64,000 nt of DNA from Torymus aiolomorphi (taxonomy: Eukaryota > Arthropoda > Insecta > Hymenoptera > Torymidae). Positions within the stretch are counted from its first letter, which is position 1. Every line of letters begins with the position of its first letter. The stretch spans positions 96,419,300 through 96,483,299 of the forward strand of contig CM070876.1 in the NCBI GenBank assembly GCA_036365515.1. The letters run 5' to 3'. The position numbers were made by a program, and so were the translations under genes. The notes under the pieces are model-generated. The model made no database searches and was not told the DNA's origin. It saw only the letters and a program-made list of their open reading frames with translations. Positions 50,354-61,638 of this stretch are shown one piece after another.

Positions 50354-52276
50354 CTATTGGTCGTTTGTATCGCGTTCGAGCTCTAACGCGGCGACCGCTG
50401 GCTCCTCTTCCTCGAACATCCGCGAAAGGGCATCTGGGACATTGTTCAAAGAGCCCTTTCGGTGTTCGACTGTGAAACTGTGGTTTTGTAGTTCCAAAGC
50501 CCATCTTGCTAACCTGCCTGATGGGTTTCGGAGATCACGGAGCCACTTCAAGCTGCTATGATCCGTGATGACCTTGAAGTCATAGGCCTCTATATACGGA
50601 CGGAACTTTTTGATTGCCCAGAGAATTGCTAGACACTCTCGTTCCGTCACGCTATAATTCTTCTCGGCCGCGCTCAGAGTTCGACTAGCGAACTCTAGGA
50701 CTCTTTCGTTGCCGTCTATTATCTGGTATAGCACCGCTCCAAGTCCTGTATCGCTCGCATCAGTTTGCACCACGAACTGTGCGTTAGATACCCGTCTGTG
50801 GAGAATCGGTGCAGAAGCAACTAGCGCTTTTAGCTTTTGGAAGGCCTCTTCTTGTGCCGTTGACCACTCGTATTTCCGATCCTTTTTCGTTAGTTCGGTC
50901 AGTGGTTCAGCAATTGTGGCGAAGTTTGATAAAAACTTTCTATACCACGAGGCCATTCCTAGGAAGCGTCTCAGCTGACGGAGGTTTTTCGGTACCGGAT
51001 ATTCCATAATGGGCTTTATTTTCTCGGGGTCTGGTTTAAAACCATCCCTATTTACTGTGACCCCGAGATATTGGACCTCATCGCGACAGAAGACACTCTT
51101 CTCGCGATTTATTGTGAGGCCCGCGTCCTTTATCCTATCTAGAACTCTTTTTAGAACCTCTTTATGCTCCTCGAATGTTTCTGTGACTATTATTATGTCA
51201 TCGAGATACGAGTAAGCAAAAGGTTCGAGTTCGGGGCCGACGACTTTGTCAATCAGCCTCTGGAAGGACGCTCCGGCATACGAAAGACCGTAGGGCATTT
51301 TTGTAAATTGAAATAACCCTTTGCCTGGCACGGTGAAGGCCGTAGTCTCTTTGGACTCCGGATTTAGTGGTATTTGGTGGTACGCACTACTTAAATCCAA
51401 CGTGGATATGTATCGCGCTTTCTGCAGTTTGCTTAAGATACTCTCCATGTATGGTAACGGGTATGCGTCTGGCCTTGACGCTGCGTTTACTTTTCTGAAA
51501 TCCACACAGAAACGGAACTTCCCGTTGGACTTGCGTACCATTACCACAGGGCTTGACCAGCCGCTTGTCGAAGGTTCTATTATACCCGCGAGTAGCATTT
51601 CCTCCACCTGCTTGTGCATCTCTTCCTCGAGTTTTCGAGATACTGGGTAGTACTTCTGTTTTATGGGTCTTGTGGAGCCGACGTCTACTGCATGCTCAAC
51701 CCACGAAGTACACCCTAATGGTGCCAGGCCGTTTCCCATCAGCTCAGCTACTAAAGCTTCCGCTTCTTTGCGCTGCTCTTCTGTTGGGTCCGCCAACCCT
51801 ATAGCTGATACGGACACGGTATTATTGGCGGTTATGGAGGCTACTTCTAACTTTACGCTTGCATCATCATCTTTGAGATGCAGCGTATTGTCAGTGGGGT
51901 CTAAGACGGCGCTAAACTTCTTAATGAAGTTCACCCCCAAGTAGCACTCCGTGTCTAGGTCTGGCATGATTGCGACGCGCACATCCTTGCACACGCCTGC
52001 CACGACCATTGGTAGATACACATAGCCAACCACTGCTATGCTCTGCCCATTAGCTACCCGTGCCGTTAGACCGCTGGCCGGGATTAATTCTTTTCCGCAG
52101 GCTGTAGCGAGCTGTAAGCCGATGGAATTCATCCCAGTCCAGGAAGCTCCAGTATCGAAGAGTGCCCGTAGCCTGTAGCCGGCTACACCTACTTGAAGCC
52201 ACCATCGCGAGCATGTTTCCTGGTTATCTTCGTTCTGCTGAGTCGCGGGCACTTCTTCGCTCTCTCCTTCAGGCAA
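50354..52276 (-). CDS. pol: gypsy Pol: protease, reverse transcriptase, RNase H
   Basis: 640 codons without internal stop. Aspartic protease at 'ALFDTGASWTG' (Asp41). RT: 'STLDLSSAYHQ' (Asp294) and 'YSYLDDIIIV' with YLDD at 357-360. RNase H: 'VVQTDASDTGLGAVLY' (Asp506), 'TERECLAILWAIKKFRPY' and 'VITDHSSLKWL'. This order is typical of Ty3/gypsy Pol. It overlaps the gag reading in a different frame at 52276-52300, so a frameshift should generate Gag-Pol. The 3' stop (50354) interrupts what should continue to integrase. Confidence 0.92.
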   Translation of the reverse strand: MPEGESEEVPATQQNEDNQETCSRWWLQVGVAGYRLRALFDTGASWTGMNSIGLQLATACGKELIPASGLTARVANGQSIAVVGYVYLPMVVAGVCKDVRVAIMPDLDTECYLGVNFIKKFSAVLDPTDNTLHLKDDDASVKLEVASITANNTVSVSAIGLADPTEEQRKEAEALVAELMGNGLAPLGCTSWVEHAVDVGSTRPIKQKYYPVSRKLEEEMHKQVEEMLLAGIIEPSTSGWSSPVVMVRKSNGKFRFCVDFRKVNAASRPDAYPLPYMESILSKLQKARYISTLDLSSAYHQIPLNPESKETTAFTVPGKGLFQFTKMPYGLSYAGASFQRLIDKVVGPELEPFAYSYLDDIIIVTETFEEHKEVLKRVLDRIKDAGLTINREKSVFCRDEVQYLGVTVNRDGFKPDPEKIKPIMEYPVPKNLRQLRRFLGMASWYRKFLSNFATIAEPLTELTKKDRKYEWSTAQEEAFQKLKALVASAPILHRRVSNAQFVVQTDASDTGLGAVLYQIIDGNERVLEFASRTLSAAEKNYSVTERECLAILWAIKKFRPYIEAYDFKVITDHSSLKWLRDLRNPSGRLARWALELQNHSFTVEHRKGSLNNVPDALSRMFEEEEPAVAALELERDTNDQ

Positions 52277-52286
52277 TTGGACCGAG

Positions 52287-54677
52287 TTACCCTCGGTCGC
52301 TGATGTGAGAGCTGGGGGCGGGCGTGTGGCCGTGTTTACCTGCCCCCTTGGCCGTTTCCCTGCTGGTTTCCGGCAGCATTGGGGTTGCGGTCGCTTCCCC
52401 TTTGCTCGTTGCCGTAACCCCTTCGGTACTCTGGCCGTTGTGGAGGTCCATTACTCCTTGGACTTGGCGGCCTAGCCTGGTGGGTCGCGCTACTACCCCC
52501 CTAGGCTGATTATTACTTTGCCCGCCTTCCCGCTGCCTGTTCTCCGAATTATTCTTTTTCTTGGGCTTCTTGAACGACTGTGGGTTTGGCGTTTGCCCAC
52601 TATTTCCGTCGGTGCCTTTCTTTGTCAAGCTTGACAACCACTCGGCCATCACCCGACGGAACATAGCCTCGAGGCTTTCTCGAGGCTCCTGCTGTTGTTG
52701 CCCCATCGCCGCCACTCCTGGATTCTGCTTTTTCCGCTGATCCGTGGTTGGCTCTGTAGGTACGTAGGCAAACTCTGGCAAGTAAGTGCGCTCTGGCGGT
52801 GGTGGCGAGTGATACACCTTATCTGCCGCGAGCGCTAATTCGGCCTCCCGGGCTAAATCCAGGAGCCCTCGGTAATCCGTAATTTGATTACGCATCACCA
52901 TTTTTTGTAGTTCTGGCCGCATGTTCCGGTGCAACATGTCCAATTGTTGGGGCATGCTAGGCACCGGAACTAACTTGAGAATCAAGGCTTGCAGATTCAC
53001 TACGTAATCTCTCGTGAGTTCGTTTCTGCCTTGAGTCCTCGCGTTTATCTCCGCTAGGATTCGCTGTTGATGGCCCCTGTCACCGCCATACATGTGTATT
53101 ATGGCCTCTTGGAAGTCTTGCCAAGATCGCCACGTATGACGGTTACTCCTATACCAGGTGGCCGCTACTCCACTCAGGAGCTCCGACAATGACGAGAGTA
53201 CTTCGTCGTACGTCAGATTTGCTAGAGCTCGACATTCCTCTACTCTCGTGAGGAATAACTCGACGCTCTGCTCCTTCAAGGACCCAGAGAACTTGATGTG
53301 CCATTTCCTTACGATTTGGCCAACATCACGGTTCGTCTGTTGAGGCACGTACGTCTGCCTCGTAGACTGGTCCAGTGTAGCGCTCACCCCCGCCTGACGC
53401 TGTGTAGGATTTCTTCCGCTATTCCTCCTAGCGTCCCTTGGCGATTCAGTATTGGGGCTGCTGCTGTCAAAATTCTCATATGTGAACGTGTCCTGAAAGT
53501 TCACATGTGGTGATCCTCGTCCCCTGCCCGCACTCGGTAGTTGGACTCCCTCCAAGCGCGTGCTTGAGGGTGGGTGTCGAGCTTCTTGGAGTATTCGCAC
53601 ACTCTCTTTGAGCTCTTCCACCTCTTTGACGAGTCTATGGATCACCGACAGCAGCTGTTCTGAGACTACGTTATCTCCCACAGCAAAACTCTGTGGCTGC
53701 GGTGGACTTCGCGTTTGCTGCCAGAACGCGTGCTGCCCATTTTGTGCCGACAACGACTCTTGTTCTTGACTCCGCCGGAATTGTCGTTGCCTGCGCTGCT
53801 CTTCTAGCAACGCCTGCTGTCGCTGCTGCTCTTGATGCTTTCGCTATTGCTGCCGCTGCTGCTCCTGCTGTTGTTGCTGTTGCTGCCGTCGCTGCTGCTC
53901 CATCTGCTGCTGCTGTTGCATTTGTTGCTGCTGCATTTGCTGCTGCTGCATTTGCTGCTGTTGCAGTTGCTGCTGCTGCATTTGCTGCTGCTGCATTTGC
54001 TGCTGCTGCATTTGCTGCTGCTGCAGTTGTTGCTGTTGAAGCTGTTGCTGTTGGAGCTGTCCCTCGGCTTCCGCTGGAGATGTCCCGGTGGGTGCTGCAG
54101 AGCTCAATATCTCTGTCCCGGAACCCTCCTGGCCGTTTGCCTCATCCGCTGGCTCCACCACTGCATTATGTGCCTGTTGTGGAGCGTTCATCCTCCGAGA
54201 CTCCGAGAGTTTTTGCATCACTATCGGGTCATCAAGGAGCGTAATGAACGGGTGCGGTTGGTCTGGATCAGTATTGGGATCCACAATAGTCGACCCAGAC
54301 TTGTTCATCAACGTTAAGTCGATGAACGCCCTTCGGGACTGCTCGCGTTTAGCAAACGCTTGCTTCTCCGACAGCTCCGGCTCTGGCACAAAATCGGCGG
54401 CACTGTAATCGCCCATAAGCCACTTGATCGTTGTCAGCATATTCACTGATTGCAGATCTGACTGCTGCAGACCAAGGGCTTGCATGGCCTCGATAATTTC
54501 CTCTTCGGGCTGTGTATACGCCCAATTGAGTATCGCAGATTCCGCAAATTGCGACGATCGGGCCATGGTGTCAATTGGCTGTGCGCTTCCCCACGAACTT
54601 ATTTTACTAGCGCGAGTAGTATCCGGATTGATGGCAGAGAGAGTTTGCCTTTTCAACCCGTGAGCTAGCTTTTTCAA
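52287..54677 (-). pseudogene. gag: gypsy Gag with long Q-rich tract, one in-frame TAG
   Basis: One frame from 54677 to 52287, broken only by TAG at 53844-53846 within a Gln run (CAG to TAG likely). N-terminal ~200 residues are unplaced. Then a long (Q)n/MQQQQ tract (about 53860-54060), a coiled-coil-like region, and the retrotransposon gag core 'KFSGSLKEQSVELFLTRVEE', 'LLSGVAATWYRS', 'RNELTRDYVVNLQALI' and 'MLHRNMRPELQKM'. The C-terminal part is basic and N/Q/G-rich. No canonical CCHC knuckle was found, although ORF3 has a degenerate one. Total 797 codons is long for an insect gypsy Gag. Confidence 0.85.
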
Positions 54678-55522
54678 TGCGACCCCGGGTTACTTTCTAA
54701 GAGCTACGGCGGTTGCTCTTAACCTCGATACTGCACGAGGATTTCCCGTATGCGGCTCTAAAAAAAAAATAAAAGCTATTTCTGTAAGTAATTACGATTT
54801 GTAATTAATTACGCTCCACTACTCGCACTTGTAATTTTAAAATAAATATATGTGAAAAAAATATATATATATGTGTCAAAACGGACAATATCACCAAAAA
54901 CACAAAAAATAAATACAATTCTCACCTAAAAAAAATAAAAACAATTAAGTTCGAGGGGATTTTTGCGCTCGAGTTTTTACTCGGGCGCACAGTCAACTTT
55001 TTGTTCCGAGAGTGCTTGACGACTTTCTCTCGATCTTCTTCTAACTGCACGATAAAAGAAAAAAAAATTTTATTTTTCGTCCAAAAATAATAATTCGTAT
55101 CGGAAATACGAGAGGACGAGAAGAAAAAAAAAAAATTTTCGAGACGAGAAAAAAATTAATTAAAAAATTAATTATCGCTAAAAAAAAATTTTGTCGTTAA
55201 AAAAAATTAATTGTTATTAAAAAACTTTAATTGTTAACAATAATTCCTCAACGCTCCAAAAATTCCGCGATCAATATCTCTCCTCGTCGGCACACTAGGT
55301 CGAAGGTTATTGGCTATCGCACGCCTAACCTCTCGACCGCACTCTCGCAACAGCACGGCTGTGTCACGCACACGCACACACGCGCCTACGAGCTGCGGCA
55401 CGAAGAGCCTTTGTTTGCAGCTTACGCTCAGCTACGCTGCTGAGCTTCTTCGCGCCAAGCTTCGCCGCGAATCACGTACGCGTCGCAGGTCCTTCTCCAC
55501 CCCAAAACGTTGTGGCGCCAGT
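54678..55522. other. gypsy 5' leader with primer-binding site
   Basis: AT-rich leader on the minus strand between the 5' LTR and gag. 'TGGCGCCACAACGTTTTGGG' near 55502-55521 fits a primer-binding site two bases inside the LTR. Non-coding; weak ORFs on the plus strand are chance. Confidence 0.7.
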
Positions 55523-56593
55523 TGGAACGGGAGGGCGAGTGGGGGAAAATCCCAACAAGCCACAGGCCAGCGATGCCCTAGAACACGGTGCCGCGGGTGT
55601 CAGACTAAAATGACTTGCCCGGGGATCTGCTCCTGGAATCCCGAAAACAACGCGAAGATCGCACACGAACTTTGCTTTCCAACAATTGGATCGCTGAGTG
55701 AAAAGCGCGCGCTCGAAGAGTAAAGCGCGCGGCCGCTATGCTCAGATATGAAAACGACCGGCGGAGTCGTTTTCCCGCGGAGGCGGCGGTATCCGGGAGA
55801 AGGACAGGTTGTAATGAACAACGCGACGAGTAACTAGATATCACAATATATTCACAAGCACTAATCTTTACAAGCACGACGCAAGTGCTGATTAGAACAA
55901 AGAGTTAGTTCGCGCGCGACCGTTAATATTCAAACGTGCGAACTACACGGCGCGCGGCGAAGCTGCTAATTTCGCGCGCGGTGTTAAAGTACGGCGGGCT
56001 GACACACACCCCCACGTACACGGCACAGAAGGCTTGCACGGGGCGATTTCCGTGCGAGCCTTTACAATAAACCCGCGAGAGGAGAGTAGAAAACTTACGT
56101 TAGGAAGGAGCAGCCGGTGCACTCGTCTCTCTCTCGCTCCCTGTCGCTCGCACAGCAGTTGCGCTCTCTTTCTCTCTCTCTCTTGCTCGCTGTATCGTGT
56201 CGGCAGGCGGGTTGCCTGCCGGCTCGTCGCTCACAGTCTCGTGCGGCTCACGCGGCTCGGGACAGCTCTCTCTCTGTCTCTCTTTCGCACGTTCACTATA
56301 TACGGCGCCTCCACTACACTCGCGGGGTCTCACAAAGTACGATAGGACGGCGCGGACAAGTAAACTCAGGAGAGACACGGAGGAGATGTTTTACGCGCGA
56401 TGGCAGACACGAATATAGCTCCCTTTTCTCGCGGGAACCAGTTAGCAGCTTCGCGACGGATGACGGGCATTTTACGCGTCGCGAGACCGATTCGCTACGC
56501 GCGGCGCGCCTCGATTCGGCTGCGCAGGAGTTGCGCGCGCGCGCTCACTACCTTCGCGCGGTAGATTAGAATCGTGGCTAGACACGCGTTACA
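55523..56593 (-). repeat. gypsy 5' LTR
   Basis: Near-identical to 46960-48029; its inner end reads TGGAACGGGAGGG instead of TGTAACGGGATGG. ACAT target duplication follows at 56594-56597. Confidence 0.92.
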
Positions 56594-56654
56594 ACATTTT
56601 ACATATTCTGTGAGGTCAATTTGTACTGAAATTTCCCCGCAGCCTAAAGGTTAA

Positions 56655-57530
56655 CCCCAGACCTTTCAAGAAATAGTTCAAGTTCCGTTTTTAGAGGTTC
56701 AATACCAGGACAATTTTGACACATATTTAAGTAACATTTCGCTGTTGGTGTTTTACAAACTATTTCAGCTATACAATCTTTGTAAGTATCCATTTTATCT
56801 AAAGAAACTCCTGAATTTCTTAAACCAGCTAAGAGGAGTTTGACGTTTTGATGATAAATGCACACACACACTGAATGCGTACCACTAGCACCAGCTAAAA
56901 CACAATATTTAGGGCGACATTCGGCAAATTTAGTGAATCCTATTTTTGATTCGGGATACTGTTGTTTATACTTTAAATATAACTCTCTAAGATTGTACAA
57001 AACAAGTCGTTTCTGAACATAGGTCTTTGTGCCATCATCATTTCGTATACACTTATTATCTTTATAACCTGGCATGATTCTACTATTATCGTCATTTTGA
57101 TAGAAAAGTTTTACTTCGTTTACAGTACCACATGATATTTTTCGGTTTCCCCTTTTATCAACTAAAAGGATTGACTATCTGACAAACATTTTGTTACAAG
57201 CCAACGGGATGAATTAGAAAAATTAGCAACTTTACGAGAACTCCAGTTTTTTGGGAGTAATTTTAAAAGCAACATTTTTTCATTTTTCGACAAATTATCA
57301 TCGTTAAACAATTTTTGTAAATTAGAAATAATTTCTCTAGATTCTTCCATTGACACTACATTTTCTTCCTCAATTTTCGCATCAAATTTTAATCGACAAG
57401 AATCACATATTTTATCTTTATCTTGTAAGTTCGGAAAACGAGCTTTCATTTTTTCAGAAAGAAATCTCAGTTTAGATGAATGCTTTGCTTCATCAAAAGG
57501 GTTACAACAGCGATTGAAAATCTTTGACAT
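56655..57530 (-). pseudogene. Transposase, N-terminal part (same gene as 45485-46473)
   Basis: I chose the Met at 57530 ('MSKIFNRCCNPFDE') because the CCNPF start and the following 'DKICDSCRLKFDA' are the family's Cys-rich N-terminus; the 26 codons upstream are hydrophobic and unlike it. A one-base shift near 57165 interrupts the frame between 'CLSDSQS' and 'DKRGNRKISCGTVNEVK'. The frame resumes through 'NSRIMPGYKDNKC', 'QKRLVLYNLRELYLKYK' and 'YCVLAGASGTHSVCVCIYHQ' to the TTAA at 56651-56654, where it is cut by the piggyBac-type element. Confidence 0.78.
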
Positions 57531-57734
57531 TTTAAAGTTTTTTTTTATTATGAAAATAATAAATATTGAGAAAGAAAACATTTTCAGTGGGTGATAAATA
57601 CCTTCCAAGGAGCTTTTTTAAGTATTGGGAACGACTCTGCGGTCCCTCTAGTGGCAGAAATGATAACAAGTGAAAATGATGCAACGATTAAAGTATATTA
57701 AATATATACGCATACAGAGGCGCGTCCAAGAGCA

Positions 57735-58486
57735 GAAAAGATTTCACGCGGCCGCTCGCCGCTGTCTTTTCAATCCTATTACTTTTGAGCTCTACGTTTC
57801 TCCAACTTGAAAATGTAGGGTTTTGTAGCTTATAACTTTTACTTTCGAATGGTGCTATGCATTTTAAAGAACAACATGTTATACTTTATGAAAAATGGTT
57901 CTGAACTTTCCCCTCGAATTTCCGACCAGAAGAAAGTGTTTGGAAGTAAAAAAAATAGCACCATTTCTTTATAGCATCTTTCCAATGGGAAAGAGCAGGA
58001 AAAAATCTATCGATATATGTCTTTTGTTTTTTTCTGAGAGACTCAAAATACGATTACGAGCTCATTATACCAAGCCCGAGCGTGCGGCGCGTCCGAGCGC
58101 AGCGCGAAGAGCACGCGCGGCCACTTACCGCTGTCTTTTTAATCTTGTTACTTTTGAGCCCTTCATTTCTCCAATTTGAAAATTTAGGGTTTTGTAGCTT
58201 AAGACCTGTACTTTCGAATGGTCATATGCATTTTGAAAAAAAACATGATATACTTTGAGAAAAATGTCTCTGAACTTTCAACTTGAATTTTCGACCAGAA
58301 GAAAAAGTTTCGGAGTAAAAACAATAGCACCATTGGAAAGAGCAGGAAAAAATCTATCGATATATATCTTTTGTTTTTTTCTGAGAGACTCAGAATACGA
58401 TTACGAGCGAGTTGAACAGAGCGTGTTTTGCACGAAAATGCGTCCCGTGGGCTCGCTGGCTGGTTTCTGGAGGACGCTCCCATATA
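57735..58486. repeat. Right terminal inverted repeat of the DNA transposon, duplicated in tandem
   Basis: Two ~370-bp copies (57735-58100, 58105-58486), each containing 'aaaaaatctatcgatatat' and 'ctttccaatg', against one copy on the left (44981-45365). Confidence 0.75.
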
Positions 58487-58489
58487 CTT

Positions 58490-60120
58490 TCATGTACAAT
58501 TACACAAAATATAAATTTTTCATAATAACACGTTTTTTATTGCATAATAAAAAAACGCTAGTTTTTTATTGTCTTAATTTAATAAATTTTAACTTTTTCG
58601 TATTTATTTTTTCAGGACTTTGTTATTGGTATTTTTCTCAAAATTTTAAGACCTCAAACATTAATTTTTGTCGAGTAGAAGTCGAGATAAGTTTTTTTTT
58701 CTTAAAATCGATTACCGCTAAAATATTGAATTTTAAGAAACGAGACCGGGCTTATTTTACTATTAAATAATAGTAGTATATGTGATTTCGTTTGCCAGAT
58801 GATTGAATAATGAAAACCAATCGAAAAATAATCAATAAAGTAACATGATTTTTATGACGTGACGAATTGTGACTAAAGAGACTGAATCGAACATTTCTGA
58901 AAAGTAATCTTAAAATCGAACGCGTTGAAAAAAATCGCGGTATCTTCGGAACGGAAGCAGCTAAATGGATGTTTTTTTTAAATTTGTGGTAGCTCAACGA
59001 TACAATGATAATGTCGTTATCGGATTTACAGTTCGAAGTAAACAATAGCCGATAATTATTAACAATTATTTTTTATAAACTTTTTCCACATTTTAACAAG
59101 ATTTTTCTTATATAAATTTTATATTTCAGTATTGATTCGATTAACTTTATTAATTTATTATATATTAACATTATTATAAATAATATTTTCAACAAACTAT
59201 TGTTTAATACGGTTGAAAACAATTAAATATTCTTTTTTTGACTTTCTTCTCTATATTACTGTACACTAATATAAAAGGAATAAGTAATAGAAAAAAATAT
59301 AAACAAGAAAAATGAAATAAATGTCAATAATAAGTGAACACTTCAAAAGATTTGGAACGACCAAGACTCGACAATTTGTACTCTAAATGTGCGTTGGTAA
59401 TGTGATCCTGCCGAGTGACTCATCATTCAGGGAGCCTGTATTTGAACTCTCCTGGAGAAGATAGCAGGTAAAAGACCGTTGACCCATGTCGTCAGTTGAG
59501 CAGCTGCCTTTGAGAAGAGCACATGGTTTAGTGCGCATGCGCATAAGAGCATAAGTTGGAGGCATGTTTTTGACGAAACGAAGCGTCCTAACAGTCAGCT
59601 GACAACTCTCCTCATTTCAACATTTAAAAATCAACTTGATATTTTGTAAGGAAAGTGTCTGCCTATTCAAACGCTTGATTTATTTTAAGCTGCTTCAAGG
59701 AAACTGTGTATACAAACAACTTTGATTTTCATTGACAGTCGTTACATCTATTTCAAAACTTTATATTCGTAAGTATTATAATACTCTGTTTATTTAATTT
59801 TTTATTCTAAGCTGTTGCAAAGTATTCTGTCTATGATATTTTGTAATATTTTTAACGAAGATAACAGATTTGACTATCTATATAAAGAGCCCTGCAATAC
59901 AGGCATTCCAGACAACTACACAGAGATTAGTCAGATGACAGCGTATTCGGTAGCATGCTGTTTACGTGCTTGCCTATTGTTCGGACGACTCGGGTTCAAT
60001 CCCGATACCACTCGCATTTTTTTTTTCTGTTTTTTCGAAATCTGTTATCCCGTTACATATTACTGATATTTTAGCTATAATAAAAATATTTAATGTAATA
60101 GTTATAGAAAAATCTTTTTT
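58490..60120. other. Non-coding AT-rich region, with a tRNA-like B-box patch
   Basis: No gene. Around 59940-60015 'GGTTCAATCC' (B-box-like) lies in a TCGGG/CCCGA hairpin followed by a T-run, suggesting a tRNA-derived SINE fragment; the rest of the cloverleaf is poor. TTTTTTTTGCAG at about 60114-60125 is a good splice acceptor for the following gene. Confidence 0.35.
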
Positions 60121-60153
60121 TTGCAGTTTCATACATTGACCTTATATTTTATA

Positions 60154-61638
60154 ATGGATGAGAAAATATGTTTTATCTGTGGAGCTGAAATTTCAGAATA
60201 TCAAGAAAGAATAGTAAAAGCTTTAGGATTGAAATCTTTAATCGATGCTAGTATTAAACGCAAAGATCAGAAACATCTACAATTGAAGCGAAAAACAGAA
60301 ATCTTGGTACATAGATCTTGCCAAACAAAATACCATTTAGCATCGAATATTAAGAAGGCGGCTGATGATACACAAGCTGGTCCATCAAAGCGATCTGCAC
60401 CAAAAACTACACCTTTTGACTTTGGTAATTTGTGTTTTATTTGCGATGAAGACGCTTCAGATAATTTTATTAAAAAAGAACTAAAGAATAAGGTCAGCAA
60501 TAGAGTTGAAGTGCCATCGGTTGTAGACAACAAGGTTAGAAATAAAATTGTAGAGTTTTGTACAAATACTCCGACTGACATTGCCGAGAAAGTTTTGTCG
60601 CGTATATTAGATATACCAGATTTAGTTGAAGTAGGTGCCCGTTACCATGTAAATTGTTACAAAAATTTTTATAATTATAAGTCTACTAATACTGTTGGTC
60701 GTCCACTTCATCCTGCATATTCGGGAGCAGAAAATTACGTTATTAATTATATTTTGGACAATACCGATGAATGCCAATTTTCTTTAAAATCAATCCTTGA
60801 ATCGTACACAGAATCATCGGAATTTTTAGATTGCCCTTCTATGAAGTACATGAAAAAGCTATTGAAAATGCGCTTTGGTAATGAAATTTTATTTTATTCG
60901 GTTAAAAAAGATTTATATATGTGTTATCGAGACGTGGGGGCACAATTGTTGTCTAAAGTTTGGTATGAAAATAGATTGGTAGGTGAACGAGAAGATCGTT
61001 TAAGAATTGTAAGGGCGGCGTCATCGATAATTTTTGATGACATTCGTAGTAAATTTTACGATACTAAAAATTACAATGCTCCCGACTATTTTTTAGATAA
61101 TATTAATGATGAAATTCCTGAATCATTACAAGTATTTCTTGATTCTCTAATAAACAGGAATAAAAAATCTAAAAGCATAAAGTGGACTCATACTATTACA
61201 ACCCTTGCTCATTGCATAATTTCAAGTGTAAGACCGCGATCATTTTTATCACCAGTTTTAATTGGTTTATCTGTAATGATGCATAAAAAGCACCCATCCA
61301 AGGGATTGATCAATGCTTTATCATTTCTGAATCTTTGTGCATCGTATGACGAAACTCAACTCTTTGAAGCTTCAATCTTGCATGATCCTCAACAATACGA
61401 TTTCAAAGATACATTTTTACAATTTGTATTTGATAACGCTGATCATAATACGTGCACTATTGATGGTTATAATACGTTTCATTCAATGGGTGGCATTATG
61501 TGTGTGACTCCATATTCGTCGGTCACTTCAACGCGAATAATAAAACGTTTAAACAAAATTCCTTCTTCAGAAGTTGTAGGGAAATTTGGATTCATTCCAG
61601 TAAAAACCTTAGAAAAAAAAACAGTCCTCAGGGCTTAA
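60154..61638 (+). pseudogene. Transposon-type protein, N-terminal part (Cys2-Cys2 and conserved core)
   Basis: I start at the Met at 60154 ('MDEKICFICGAEISEYQE'), since the preceding 11 codons follow a likely splice acceptor. Two Cys pairs (CFICGAE, CFICDED) suggest zinc binding. Later, 'FVFDNADHNTCTIDGYNTFH' and 'SMGGIMCVTPYSS' form the signature of a widely scattered, unnamed arthropod/cnidarian protein family with mobile-element behaviour. The frame is lost in an A7 run near 61620, but sense continues one frame over through 'ILIEDVLKSNKQFDISFTDF' with a TAA near 61742 and TAG near 61861. Confidence 0.65.

Larger units (their letters stand above)
46960..56593 (-). mobile_element. Ty3/gypsy LTR retrotransposon, near full length, minus strand
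   Basis: LTRs 46960-48029 and 55523-56593 (about 1,070 bp, ends TGTAACG...CGTTACA) are flanked by ACAT (46956-46959 and 56594-56597). The internal region on the minus strand has: PBS 'TGGCGCCACAACG' just inside the right LTR (about 55508-55520), gag, pol (PR-RT-RNase H-IN), an extra ORF, and polypurine tract GGCGGGGGGG next to the left LTR (48030-48039). LTRs look very similar to each other, so insertion is recent, yet pol and gag have several defects. Confidence 0.93.
46474..56650. mobile_element. piggyBac-type TTAA element (MITE, ~540 bp) split by a gypsy
   Basis: TTAA at 46470-46473 and 56651-56654. Termini are CCTTTTAGCTGCGGGG and, reverse-complemented, CCTTTAGGCTGCGGGG. Without the gypsy it is 46474-46959 plus 56598-56650. 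A subterminal repeat 'ctgcggggntggtcgatata' occurs at 46483 and again near 46881. Non-coding. It lies in the middle of the transposase gene, and the coding frame on the two sides joins exactly at one TTAA. Confidence 0.82.
44981..58486 (-). mobile_element. DNA transposon with long terminal inverted repeats, host of two nested insertions
   Basis: Left end TATATGGGAGCGTCCGCC (44981) and right end, reverse-complemented, TATATGGGAGCGTCCTCC (58486). The repeat block ('cgatagattttttcctgctc', 'ttctggtcggaaattcgag') occupies about 44981-45365 once on the left and twice in tandem on the right (57735-58100 and 58105-58486). TATAT at both ends makes a 2- or 4-base target duplication (TA/TATA) indistinguishable from the repeat. 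It encodes the DDE-type transposase on the minus strand. Without insertions it would be about 3.3 kb. Confidence 0.8.

Noticed and set aside
53693..54317. Plus-strand Ala- or Leu-rich ORFs
   Set aside because: Antisense readings of the CAG/CTG tract coding for Gln in gag.
55231..55443. Small ORFs in the gypsy leader
   Set aside because: Antisense to the element, low complexity, no homology recognised.
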